From assembly GCA_025463125.1 (NCBI GenBank), contig JAOAPX010000154.1, positions 1 to 55,967 on the forward strand: 55,967 nt of DNA, written 5' to 3'. Position 1 is the first letter of the stretch, and every line of letters begins with the position of its first letter. This DNA is from Acidobacteriota bacterium. Its GTDB lineage: Bacteria; Acidobacteriota; Blastocatellia; Pyrinomonadales; Pyrinomonadaceae. A program made the translations under genes and the position numbers. Shown one piece after another: positions 16,406 to 24,310 of the stretch. The notes under the pieces were generated by a model, which did not search any database, was not told the origin of the DNA, and saw only the letters and a list, made by a program, of their open reading frames with translations.

Positions 16406-16485
16406 GTGTATCAAAACCGTTTGAAAAACAATTCGATAAATAAAAAGTTTATAAAACTCGCCTTTCCAAGCCGACTTTTCGCAAA

Positions 16486-16500
16486 TGGCACGATGATTGC
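16486..16500 (+). promoter_or_regulatory. Sigma-54 (RpoN) promoter of the hemerythrin gene
   Basis: TGGCAC (16486-16491), GATGA, TTGC (16497-16500): an exact match to the RpoN -24/-12 consensus with exact spacing. Transcription should start near 16512, giving a leader of about 60 bases before the hemerythrin ATG at 16573. Confidence 0.85.
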
Positions 16501-16572
16501 CCCTTAATCAAAGCACAGCGATCGAATGTATCAAATACATTCTTTGAATCAATACAGGGAAAAGGAGAAAAT

Positions 16573-17031
16573 ATGAACGCAATTGAATTACTAAAGTCAG
16601 ATCACGATAAAGTTGAAAGGCTTTTTCAGAAAGTAAAAGCCGATACGGAAGGCGAGCATCACAAAGAACTTTTTCAACAAATCAAGCAGGAACTGGAAGT
16701 TCACACGCACATCGAGGAAAAGATTTTTTACCCGCGTTTAAAACAGGAATCCGAGCTTGAAGACATTGTTCTCGAAGGCATCGAAGAACATCATCAAGCG
16801 AAAATATTTCTGCGCGAGCTCGACGGTCTTTCCGATGACAGCGAAAAGTTCGAGCCGAAACTGAAAGTTCTGATGGAAGATATTACTCATCACGTTCAGG
16901 AAGAGGAAGGCGAAATGTTTCCGGATGTCGAAAAAATTCTCGGTTCCGCCGAACTCGAAAAACTCGGCGCCGAGATGGAAAAAGAAAAACAGAATTTTAT
17001 GAAATCGCAAACCGCTTCCGCCGGTAAATAA
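16573..17031 (+). CDS. Hemerythrin HHE-domain protein
   Basis: A 152-residue all-helical protein with the iron-ligand pattern of hemerythrin/HHE proteins: SDHDKVE near residue 10, the H-x-x-E core HTHIEEKIFYPRL near 48, HHQAKIFLREL near 74 and HHVQEEEGEMFP near 105. Such proteins bind a non-haem di-iron centre and serve in oxygen or nitric oxide sensing, binding or iron-sulfur repair. The ATG has AAAGGAG at the right distance. A canonical sigma-54 promoter upstream implies control by an enhancer-binding protein in response to a specific signal. It is a single-gene unit closed by a terminator at 17091. Confidence 0.9.
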   Translation: MNAIELLKSDHDKVERLFQKVKADTEGEHHKELFQQIKQELEVHTHIEEKIFYPRLKQESELEDIVLEGIEEHHQAKIFLRELDGLSDDSEKFEPKLKVLMEDITHHVQEEEGEMFPDVEKILGSAELEKLGAEMEKEKQNFMKSQTASAGK

Positions 17032-17090
17032 TTAAGGTCCTGCGGGTAGATAATTAAGGCGAAAAATAGTTAAAATATAAAAAGGAAATT

Positions 17091-17135
17091 GGAAACCGGC
17101 GATAAAACGCACGCATTTCCGGTTTCCTTTTTTTC
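17091..17135 (+). terminator. Rho-independent terminator of the hemerythrin gene
   Basis: GGAAACCGG (17091-17099) pairs with CCGGTTTCC (17119-17127) and is followed by a run of T residues (17128-17134). Confidence 0.75.
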
Positions 17136-17231
17136 TATTCTTTTTCTATTCTTTTCTATTCGAACAACTTCGAGCAACGTTGAAGACGTTCCTATTAAAT
17201 AAATTTTTGAAAAATTCCGCCTGCTGAAAAA

Positions 17232-17519
17232 ATGAAAAAAGAAGCGCAAACCGCCGAAGACTACGCGAATATCATCTTAAACGACGAGCGGGAAAAAATC
17301 GTAACCGAAACACCGACCGTTTATACGGACGATGTAATCGAAAGAATTTATACGTTTGCAGACGGCGCAGTCGTTAAATACGAATGGCAAAATTCGCCGT
17401 CCGGCAGAACTTCCGCGGCAGAACGCTATAATCACAGATTTTCGCTGATTGAAACGCCGCAACCGAATCCGCTCGACCTTAAAAAGGGAATCATCAAAGT
17501 GATAAATTATCCTGCTTGA
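17232..17519 (+). CDS. Hypothetical protein
   Basis: A 95-residue protein beginning MKKEAQTAEDYANIILND, with a middle section IERIYTFADGAVVKYEWQN that looks like a two-stranded beta-sheet and an end IIKVINYPA. It is soluble, with no signal peptide and no recognised domain. It lies between the hemerythrin terminator and the convergent metF fusion. It was kept because codon use is normal and the frame is clean, although the ribosome-binding site is weak. Confidence 0.55.
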   Translation: MKKEAQTAEDYANIILNDEREKIVTETPTVYTDDVIERIYTFADGAVVKYEWQNSPSGRTSAAERYNHRFSLIETPQPNPLDLKKGIIKVINYPA

Positions 17520-17569
17520 AAATCGAAAACCTTTTTTGAAGATTTGCCGAATGCTTTTTAAAACATCAT

Positions 17570-19459
17570 TTAGCTGCTTATTCCGGCGTCTTTCTTTTTG
17601 AATTCATCCAAAACATCGAAAACCTGAAGCGCGTATTTAACGTTGCCGAACGGCGCGGAAACCTGCACGCCCTGGATTAAATCGCTAACTTCGAGCAATG
17701 ATTCGCGCGCGATCAGCAAGCCTTCGTCGCGGGCGGCTTCTTTGGAAATGTCGGAAGCTTTGCGCATTCTTTCCAGGATTTCCTGCGTAACGACGACGCC
17801 CGGAACTTCGTTGTGCATAAATTCAGCGTTTCGGCTCGAAACGAACGGGAAAATTCCGGCGACGATCGGAATGCGGACGTGCTCGATTCTTTTCAAGAAA
17901 TCGCGCAGTTGTTTCGTGTCGTAAACCGGCTGCGTGATGGCGTATTCGGCTCCGGCTTCGACTTTCCATTCAAACCGGCGGATTTCTTCTTCCAGGTTTA
18001 TCGCGCCCGGGTTGACGCCGACTCCGATTGAAAAAGCCGTCGGGCAGCCGATCGGATTGTTGCCGAGATCGAGCCCGTGATTGAGCTTGTTGACCATATT
18101 CGTCAAACCGATCGAATCGATATCGAAAACGGCGGTCGCGTCCGGGTACGGTCCCATTTTCGGCGGATCGCCCGTAATAATCAGCAAATTATGCAGCCCC
18201 AAAGCCGCTGCTCCGAGCAAATCCGACATCATTCCGAGCAAGTTGCGGTCGCGGCAGCAGTAATGCAAAACGGCTTCGATGCCGATTTCGCGCTCGACTA
18301 AAATGGCGGTCGCCTGCGCGCTCATACGAGTTTGCGCCCGCGGTCCGTCGGGAATATTGACGGCATCGACTCCGGCGGTCTTTAAAAGTTTGATAGATTC
18401 GAGCGTTTTCGAAGCGTCGCAGCCTTTCGGCGGCAAAACTTCGACCGATGTGACGAATTCGCCGCGAGCAATTTTTCGCGCCCAGTTCGAACGCTCCTCG
18501 GCGGGCACAACCTGCACATCCACGGGTTTTAATTCGATTACTTTTGCGGGAATTACCGCCGGCGTCTGAACCTTGGCTTGACGCGGGCTGATGGCGCGAA
18601 CCGCGTCGGAAATTAACTTGATATGTTTCGGCGTCGTGCCGCAGCAGCCGCCGACGAATTTCGCGCCCGCTTTGATAAAGCGCTTGGCGAATTTCGACAT
18701 ATATTCCGGCGAACACATATAAAACTGTCGTCCCTGTACGTCGCGCGGAAGACCCGCGTTCGGCTGGGCTGAAAGCTTTCTCGTCGTAACCGCGCGCATT
18801 TTTTCGACCGCGCTCAAAATATGCGTCGGTCCGACCGCGCAATTTAAGCCGATAACGTCCGCGCCGTATTCATCGAGTCTTTGCGTCAGAACTTCCGGCG
18901 TCGCTCCGAAAATAGTTTTGCCGTCGGTCTGAATCGTCATTTGCGCGATGATCGGCAGATCGCACAGTTCTTTGACGGCTTTTATCGCCTGCTTGATTTC
19001 CGAGAGATCGGAAAAGGTTTCGAGAATAAACAAATCCACGCCGCCTTCCAAAAGCGCCGAAATCTGTTCGGCAAACATTGCCTTAGCTTCGTCGAAAGAA
19101 GTCGGACCGTACGGCTCGATGCGCAAATCGAGCGGACCGATCGCGCCCGCCACGAAAACGTCTTCGCCCGCCGCTTCGCGCGCAAGCCGAGCAGCCGCAA
19201 CGTTTATTTCTTTTAATTTGCTTTCCAGACCGTATTGTTTAAGTTTATGCCGGGTCGCGCCGAAAGTATTCGTTTCGATAATATCCGCACCGGCTTTGAC
19301 GTATTCTTTGTGAACTTCGCGCACGAGATCGGGCTGCGTGAGATTCAGCTCGTCGTAAGAGCGATTAATATAAACGCCTTTATCGTAAAAGCGTGTGCCG
19401 ATCGCGCCGTCAAAAACGTAAACGCTGTCGTCTTCGATAATTTCTCGAAAGTTTCTCAT
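17570..19459 (-). CDS. Homocysteine S-methyltransferase / 5,10-methylenetetrahydrofolate reductase fusion
   Basis: A 629-residue bifunctional enzyme of the YitJ type. Residues about 1-300 are a homocysteine methyltransferase barrel with zinc-ligand cysteines in GLNCAVGP and the pair in GGCCGTTPKHI; residues about 335-620 are an MTHFR (MetF-like) FAD barrel with TSVEVLPPKG, LLIITGDPP and AITQPVYD. It links one-carbon reduction to methionine formation. The ATG at 19459 (MRNFREIIEDD) is chosen over an upstream start at 19504, which adds a Lys/Arg-rich stretch. There is no S-box riboswitch in the 220 bases upstream. Confidence 0.92.
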   Translation of the reverse strand: MRNFREIIEDDSVYVFDGAIGTRFYDKGVYINRSYDELNLTQPDLVREVHKEYVKAGADIIETNTFGATRHKLKQYGLESKLKEINVAAARLAREAAGEDVFVAGAIGPLDLRIEPYGPTSFDEAKAMFAEQISALLEGGVDLFILETFSDLSEIKQAIKAVKELCDLPIIAQMTIQTDGKTIFGATPEVLTQRLDEYGADVIGLNCAVGPTHILSAVEKMRAVTTRKLSAQPNAGLPRDVQGRQFYMCSPEYMSKFAKRFIKAGAKFVGGCCGTTPKHIKLISDAVRAISPRQAKVQTPAVIPAKVIELKPVDVQVVPAEERSNWARKIARGEFVTSVEVLPPKGCDASKTLESIKLLKTAGVDAVNIPDGPRAQTRMSAQATAILVEREIGIEAVLHYCCRDRNLLGMMSDLLGAAALGLHNLLIITGDPPKMGPYPDATAVFDIDSIGLTNMVNKLNHGLDLGNNPIGCPTAFSIGVGVNPGAINLEEEIRRFEWKVEAGAEYAITQPVYDTKQLRDFLKRIEHVRIPIVAGIFPFVSSRNAEFMHNEVPGVVVTQEILERMRKASDISKEAARDEGLLIARESLLEVSDLIQGVQVSAPFGNVKYALQVFDVLDEFKKKDAGISS

Positions 19460-19529
19460 AATTTCGGTAATCTTTGATTTTGCTCTCGGTCTTTGTTTTT
19501 GCAAAGATCAAAAACCTTTTCTATAAAAT

Positions 19530-19560
19530 AAAAAGTCTCGCCAAACAGCGAGACTTTTTT
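19530..19560 (-). terminator. Bidirectional-type terminator upstream of the metF fusion
   Basis: AAAAAGTCTCGC (19530-19541) pairs with GCGAGACTTTTTT (19548-19560) around CAAACA. It is placed to end the toxin-antitoxin transcript before the metF-type gene on the same strand. Confidence 0.8.
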
Positions 19561-19680
19561 TAAATATATTTGTCTGAATGGCTGTTTAGCAGTTTATTTA
19601 ACGTGGTCGCAAGTCGCATTAACTCACCACAAAATTAAATTAGATTCTGCGATTTTATGCCGGAAGTGTCAAGCAGGAAT

Positions 19681-20013
19681 CTAGTAAAGCATTAAGACTC
19701 CGTGAGTTTTATCGTTATTAAAATTTACGAGCGTTTCAAATTGTTTTCGGAGGATTAAGTCGATTTCTTCAACCGAACAATTACCGCGCCTGATCCAGAT
19801 TATTTTAGGCGGAAACCCGCGAGACATACATAAATCATTAAAATCCGAATCTTTTGTAACGATTACGTATTCGTTGATTTTAGCAAAATCAAAAACCTTT
19901 ATATCTTCGGCTTGATCGAGGCTCAATAAAAAAACGTGATTGGAATCAGGAAATAAATCGGCTAGACGGTCAACAAGTTTCGGGGATAAATTGTGGTCGA
20001 AAAGCAGCTTCAT
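19681..20013 (-). CDS. DUF5615 PIN-like toxin
   Basis: A 110-residue PIN-like protein. It shows the family pattern MKLLFDHNLSPKLVDRL at the N-terminus, AEDIKVFDFAK near residue 35, VTKDSDFNDLC near 52 and IIWIRRGN near 73; the acidic residues Asp6, Asp36 and Asp53/Asp55 would form the metal site of a putative RNase. Its ATG overlaps the stop of the DUF433 gene by four bases (ATGA), the usual order antitoxin then toxin. Toxicity is inferred from the family, not shown. Confidence 0.85.
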   Translation of the reverse strand: MKLLFDHNLSPKLVDRLADLFPDSNHVFLLSLDQAEDIKVFDFAKINEYVIVTKDSDFNDLCMSRGFPPKIIWIRRGNCSVEEIDLILRKQFETLVNFNNDKTHGVLMLY

Positions 20014-20234
20014 GCGGCAACCGGTAAAATGCTTTTTTCGCGGTCTGCGGCATATGCAAGGCAAGCGTAGATATCTTCTTCGGTTAAATACGGAAAATCA
20101 GCGAGAATTTCTTCTTTTGACATCCCGCTGGCGAGATATTCCAAAACGTCGTAAACGGTGATTCTCATACCCCGAATGCATGGCTGACCGCTTCGTTTGC
20201 CCGGTTCGATGGTGATGATTTTGCTGTAATCCAT
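20010..20234 (-). CDS. DUF433 antitoxin
   Basis: A 74-residue protein of the DUF433 family: ITIEPGKRSGQPCIRGMRIT followed by VYDVLEYLASGMSKEEI and LTEEDIYACLAYAADRE. DUF433 proteins are small helix-turn-helix antitoxins that pair with DUF5615 toxins, exactly the neighbour found here. Autoregulation of the promoter just upstream of 20234 is expected from the family. Confidence 0.9.
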   Translation of the reverse strand: MDYSKIITIEPGKRSGQPCIRGMRITVYDVLEYLASGMSKEEILADFPYLTEEDIYACLAYAADREKSILPVAA

Positions 20235-20301
20235 AGCACTGAAAAGATAGCACTTTTGATGTAAGGCTTCAAATTTTTTAATTTGCCGTTAAAAGTTCGG
20301 A

Positions 20302-21825
20302 TTATTCAAATCTGCGCCATTCGGATTCGTAATATCTGACTAAAGCCTGATTATCGAGGCGGTTTATTTCAATTTCCTGATTCGGCAGCGACGTATCGGA
20401 TGAAAATTCGAACATTGAAGCGAAAGAGTTATTGTTTAAGAATTTCAATTCGATGTTTTCAATTGGCTTTGCCGGAGCGTCGAACGGCTGAAGCCTTGCA
20501 AGCGCGTAGCCCCAGACGCCGAAGCTCGGAACGGTCGTTTGATACGGCTTGACTGTAAAACCCGAAGCTTCGAGCGTTTTGATAATGCACCAGAAAGAAT
20601 TTCTCGCAATTAAAGGCGAAGTCGTTTGAATGACGACCGAAGAATCGGGCTTTAATTTCGCTTTTAAAAGATTGTAGAAACGCGTCGTGTAAAGCTTGCC
20701 GAGCGCGAAATTGTTCGGGTCCGGGAAATCGACGATCGCTATGTCGAACGGCTCGATCTGGTTGTTGTCGAGCCAGACAAACGCGTCGGCGTTGACGACG
20801 GAAACGCGCCGGTCTGCAAAAGCGTTTTTGTTTAATTCGGCTAAAACCGGCAAATCTTTGGAAAGTCCGGTCATTACCGGGTCGAGATCGACGAGCGTCA
20901 CGCTTTCGACCGAAGGGTATTTTAAAATCTCCCGGATCGCGAGCCCGTCGCCGCCGCCGAGCACGAGAACGCGTTTCGGATTTGCGCCGAACGCGGCGAA
21001 CGCCGGATGAACTAAAGCTTCGTGATAACGATATTCGTCGAACGAATTAAATTGCAAATTTCCGTTTAAGAAAAGCGAGTAGCCGGTTTTTCCTTTCGTC
21101 ACGACGATGCGCTGGTAAGGCGAGCTTTTCGCGTAAATGATGTTGTCGGTGAAAAGCCCGTCTTCGGCAAGCGTCGTCAGCGTATCGGCTTTGATAAAAG
21201 CGATCAGCAGCAAAACGATAACGATAAAGCCCTTGATTCTTAAGATGTTCGCGTCGCGTTTTTTAAGCAAATCTTCCAAAAGCCACGTTCCCCAGATTCC
21301 GACCGAGGCGTTCAGCATTCCGAAAAGCAGGGAAGTGCGGTTGAGACCGAGTTTCGGCACGAGAAAAATCGGAAATAAAAGCGATGCGACGAGCGCGCCG
21401 ACGTAATCGAGAGCGAGCACGCGCGCGACGAGCTGTTTGAAATCAAGTTCGTCTTTCAAAATCCGCATCAAAAGCGGAATTTCCAAGCCGACGAGCATCC
21501 CGATGGCGAAAACCATCGAGTAAAGAATTACGCCGAAGTAGGAAACGCTGGCGAATGTGAGAAATAAAAGCGGCGCGGAAAATCCGCCGATAACGGCGAC
21601 GGCAAGCTCGACTTCCAAAAAACGTTTGGCTAAATCTTTATCGAGAAAACCCGAGAGCCACGAGCCGACGCCCATCGCGAAAAGATATATGCCGATAATC
21701 AGCGAAAACTGCGTGACCGAATCGCCGAGAACGTAACTGGCGAGCGTTCCGGCGAGCAGTTCATAAATCAAACCGCAGGTCGCGATTATGATGACGTTTA
21801 AAAATAAAAGAGGAATGCGCTTCAT
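20302..21825 (-). CDS. speE: Membrane-anchored spermidine synthase-like protein
   Basis: A 507-residue fusion. Residues 1-200 hold about seven membrane spans (for example LLAGTLASYVLGDSVTQF and MVGLEIPLLMRILKDE). Residues 225-440 form the aminopropyltransferase Rossmann domain: LNGNLQFNSFDEYRYHEALV, the SAM-loop VLVLGGGDGLAIREILK, VTLVDLDP, DAFVWL, and the catalytic-site motif IVDFPDPNN, where classical SpeE has D-x-x-D-P. The key aspartates are present. Substrate specificity cannot be read. It is the last gene of the speD-DUF4178-49aa-DUF350 unit, with an 83-base gap that holds a 12-base hairpin. Confidence 0.88.
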   Translation of the reverse strand: MKRIPLLFLNVIIIATCGLIYELLAGTLASYVLGDSVTQFSLIIGIYLFAMGVGSWLSGFLDKDLAKRFLEVELAVAVIGGFSAPLLFLTFASVSYFGVILYSMVFAIGMLVGLEIPLLMRILKDELDFKQLVARVLALDYVGALVASLLFPIFLVPKLGLNRTSLLFGMLNASVGIWGTWLLEDLLKKRDANILRIKGFIVIVLLLIAFIKADTLTTLAEDGLFTDNIIYAKSSPYQRIVVTKGKTGYSLFLNGNLQFNSFDEYRYHEALVHPAFAAFGANPKRVLVLGGGDGLAIREILKYPSVESVTLVDLDPVMTGLSKDLPVLAELNKNAFADRRVSVVNADAFVWLDNNQIEPFDIAIVDFPDPNNFALGKLYTTRFYNLLKAKLKPDSSVVIQTTSPLIARNSFWCIIKTLEASGFTVKPYQTTVPSFGVWGYALARLQPFDAPAKPIENIELKFLNNNSFASMFEFSSDTSLPNQEIEINRLDNQALVRYYESEWRRFE

Positions 21826-21851
21826 ATAAAATGGAAATGAAAAACGGGCTG

Positions 21852-21881
21852 CGGATAATAAAAATCAGCTTTTATTATCCG
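21852..21881 (-). other. 12-base hairpin between DUF350 and speE
   Basis: CGGATAATAAAA (21852-21863) pairs with TTTTATTATCCG (21870-21881), loop of six. There is no U-tract after it on the minus strand. It may be an intercistronic processing or stability element. Confidence 0.5.
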
Positions 21882-21908
21882 TTATCCGTCATCGGTTTTC
21901 CATTAACT

Positions 21909-22145
21909 TTAACCGTTAATCGCAGCGGCGATAATAAAGGCGATGCCAAGCATAATCGAGCCGATAACGATGCCGAGCGCGATGTTTTGATCTTCCTCGA
22001 TTTCTTTGTGAATATTAAAAACTCTGCTCATAATCGCGTACGCGACGGCAAAGAAAACCAAACCGATAAAAACAAAAATTAATGTCGTCACTATAACTTC
22101 AAGCAGTTGATCAATTTTAACGACAAGCGCAAGCGTATTTAACAT
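21909..22145 (-). CDS. DUF350 (YjfL-type) small membrane protein
   Basis: A 78-residue protein with two membrane helices (VIVTTLIFVFIGLVFFAVAY and ALGIVIGSIMLGIAFIIAAA) joined by the polar segment NIHKEIEEDQ. This is the DUF350/YjfL pattern, although it is half the length of the duplicated forms. The molecular function is unknown; the family is repeatedly found beside spermidine-synthase-like and DUF4178 genes. Its ATG directly abuts the TAG of the 49-residue gene (TAGATG), and the GGAGG ribosome-binding site lies inside that upstream gene, so translation is coupled. Confidence 0.85.
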   Translation of the reverse strand: MLNTLALVVKIDQLLEVIVTTLIFVFIGLVFFAVAYAIMSRVFNIHKEIEEDQNIALGIVIGSIMLGIAFIIAAAING

Positions 22146-22295
22146 CTATTTTCCTCCACGAAAACCGCCGTAAATAAACGGCATTCCAAATCTCGAACGA
22201 CTGCCCGAACTGGCGAATTCCCACCCGAACCAGGCTGACATCGAATATAAAAGCAAAACTCCGATCCCGAAAATCAAATAAAGTTTTTTCAACAT
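22146..22295 (-). CDS. 49-residue single-span membrane protein
   Basis: A short gene from the ATG at 22295 (MLKKLYLIFGIGVLLLYSMS, then AWFGWEFASSG) to a TAG that touches the DUF350 start. There is one N-terminal membrane helix, then an aromatic Trp-Phe-Gly-Trp patch and a Gly/Arg-rich tail (GGFRGGK). It sits between the DUF4178 and DUF350 genes in the polyamine-type operon and may be a subunit of the same membrane complex. No family is named with confidence. It is below usual ORF length cut-offs and easily missed. Confidence 0.65.
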   Translation of the reverse strand: MLKKLYLIFGIGVLLLYSMSAWFGWEFASSGSRSRFGMPFIYGGFRGGK

Positions 22296-22315
22296 AAGTC
22301 TTTTTTTAACGGAAA

Positions 22316-22392
22316 ATGAATAAAGAAAAGCGGAAAAACGGAAAAACGGAAAGAACGTTTCAATCGCCCGTTTTCCGCTTTTCTTTATTCAT
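22316..22392 (-). terminator. 22-base hairpin spanning the DUF4178 stop codon
   Basis: ATGAATAAAGAAAAGCGGAA begins the left arm (22316-22337), and its exact inverse lies at 22371-22392, so that the C-terminal codons and stop of the DUF4178 gene are in the stem. The loop contains tandem GGAAAAAC units. On the minus strand the stem is followed by TTTTCC, so partial termination or attenuation inside the operon is possible. Confidence 0.5.
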
Positions 22393-24310
22393 AGCCGGAA
22401 AACATACTGTCTTTCCAGCGGCTTGATTCAAACGTAAATTTGCGGATAAAAGCCAAAAGCGGAACGATCAGCAAAACGAACAAAGCGCAAAGAAAATTAA
22501 CGCCGCGATTGACGTTTTGTTCGACCTTGACGGTTACGGGAATCGGCTGCTGCCAGTTTTGCCAGCTTCCCTCGACGCGTAAAGTATATTTTCCCGCCGG
22601 AAGCGAAGACATCGTCGCGTCTTCGGTCTGCGAGCCTTCGGTCCAGCCGCCGTCGCTGTCCGTGCCCGTATAATATTCGATCGGAATATTTACGGATTCA
22701 ACCTCGTTGTTTTGCTCGTTGATCAAATCAATATCCAGTTCGGCAAACGAATTATTAACCGGCGCCGAAGCCGTGATGCGGACGTTTCGCCTGCCTTTCA
22801 GTTCAAACGGCGGGCTGAATATCACCTGCGGCGCGGTCTCGTTAGCCATCGGCGGCAAAATGATTTGCTGGCTCGGAAGCGCCGTCGAGCCGAAGCCGCT
22901 GAAAGGAATCATAAAAATCGCGACGATAAATAAAAGCGCGAGCGGAATTAACCCGTAAGTGTAATAAAACGCGCCGGTAAACGGCTGATTCGGCGCTACC
23001 GTGTAAGCTTTCGGCAAGCCGGAAACGCCAAGAGCTTTTTCAACTTCCGCGTTCGTCATATAAGTGCCGAGCGACCAGTTGATTTCGTTTGCGCTCGATT
23101 CGCACGAAAGCATTAAAGGCGCGGCGACGTAATCGATCGCGCGGACGGTTTCGCCCTGCTCGACGCGCCAGTAAAATTCGCCTTTAACGTATTCGACGAC
23201 AGCCTTTGCGTCCTGAAAAATCTTGTAAGTTTTGCCGTTGTATTCGGCGGTCGCTTCGCTCGCTTCGCCGCTTATTTTAACTTCAGCCGCGTTGATCGGT
23301 TCGACGAAGTTCCAGTGATCGTCCGAATGAACGAGCCAGCGAAAGCCTTCGTGAGAATTGTAAAGCAGATATTCGTCCCAGAAATATTTAATGCCTTCAA
23401 AGGTAACGCTTCTGGTGACCGCGCCGATTATCCTGAATTTTACGCCGCTCTTAAACGAGCCTTCCGCGCCGATCTGCAAAACAAATTCGCGCGGCGAAGG
23501 CGAAGGATTTAACGCGTGCAGATACTTTAAATTGCCCTGATTCGCGTCGAGCAGTGAACTGCAGTAAGGACAGGTGACGCGCTCGGTTTTATCCGGCGCG
23601 GCGAGGCTTAAAGCTCCGCCGCAGTTCGGGCAGCTCATCGCCGCGGCTGAAGTTGCGCGGGCTTCGCGCTGAACGGATTCGGAGTCGCCCAAACCGATGT
23701 CTGCGAGCGTGACCTGCTGCCCGACAAACGTCCATGGCGGGTTGAAACTGTAATCGATCGTCGCGAAAGCGCTGTCTCTGCCGGATAAATCGGCGTAATC
23801 GCTGCGCTCGTTCGGCGTTAATTTATACGGGATTTCGCCGTCGGCTGCGATTGCCGTCGCCGTGCCTTTTTCCGTGACCATCAAAGGCGTGCGGTTTGGA
23901 ATTTGTTCGACCGTTTGACCGATTTCGAGAGCATTAAACGAAGGCAAAATCGCGCCCTGCGGCAGCGGCTGGTAAAAAGTCAGATAAAATTTGCCCTGCG
24001 CTTCGGCGAGCCAGCCGACCCAGCCGTTGGAAAAAGTCGCGTACCATTCATCCCAAACGCCGCCCGCGTCGTGCCGCAGTTGCGCGCGCCCGGTCAGCTC
24101 GAATTTATGATCTTTGAAAGAGCCTTTTAATCCGAGCTTAAGCGGCGATTCCGAGTCGGCGATATCTGCAACTTTGCCCAGGTCTTCAACTGCCCGGTCG
24201 GTTCGCGCTACCGCCGAACGGCAAAAAGGGCAAACTAAAACAACGGTCGCACCGTTTTGAAATTCAATCGGCGCGGCGCACGACGGGCAATTTGCTTTCA
24301 GAACGCTCAA
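22385..24310 (-). CDS. Double zinc-ribbon, double DUF4178 membrane protein
   Basis: A 641-residue protein built of two repeats, each a zinc ribbon followed by a DUF4178 beta-rich domain: CPSCAAPIEF with CPFCRSA (residues 8-34), then KGSFKDHKFELTGRAQLRH with VWDEWYATFSNGWVGWLAE; and CPNCGGALSL with CPYCSSLL (about 230-255), then FRIIGAVTRSV with FWDEYLLYNSHEGFRWLVH. Two membrane helices follow (about 460-485 and 605-630) flanking a periplasmic beta domain (FELKGRRNVRITASAP). The TTG start overlaps the speD stop (TTGA) and has GGGGGTG upstream. Function is unknown; DUF4178 genes recur beside polyamine synthase and DUF350 genes. Confidence 0.85.
   Translation of the reverse strand: MSVLKANCPSCAAPIEFQNGATVVLVCPFCRSAVARTDRAVEDLGKVADIADSESPLKLGLKGSFKDHKFELTGRAQLRHDAGGVWDEWYATFSNGWVGWLAEAQGKFYLTFYQPLPQGAILPSFNALEIGQTVEQIPNRTPLMVTEKGTATAIAADGEIPYKLTPNERSDYADLSGRDSAFATIDYSFNPPWTFVGQQVTLADIGLGDSESVQREARATSAAAMSCPNCGGALSLAAPDKTERVTCPYCSSLLDANQGNLKYLHALNPSPSPREFVLQIGAEGSFKSGVKFRIIGAVTRSVTFEGIKYFWDEYLLYNSHEGFRWLVHSDDHWNFVEPINAAEVKISGEASEATAEYNGKTYKIFQDAKAVVEYVKGEFYWRVEQGETVRAIDYVAAPLMLSCESSANEINWSLGTYMTNAEVEKALGVSGLPKAYTVAPNQPFTGAFYYTYGLIPLALLFIVAIFMIPFSGFGSTALPSQQIILPPMANETAPQVIFSPPFELKGRRNVRITASAPVNNSFAELDIDLINEQNNEVESVNIPIEYYTGTDSDGGWTEGSQTEDATMSSLPAGKYTLRVEGSWQNWQQPIPVTVKVEQNVNRGVNFLCALFVLLIVPLLAFIRKFTFESSRWKDSMFSGYE

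Noticed and set aside
18189..18842. A 217-codon minus-strand ORF inside the metF fusion
   Set aside because: Shadow frame of a clearly identified enzyme, very Arg-rich, no start signal.
19460..19680. An S-box or cobalamin riboswitch before the methionine/MTHFR fusion
   Set aside because: Only a simple terminator hairpin is present; none of the conserved cores of these riboswitches is visible.
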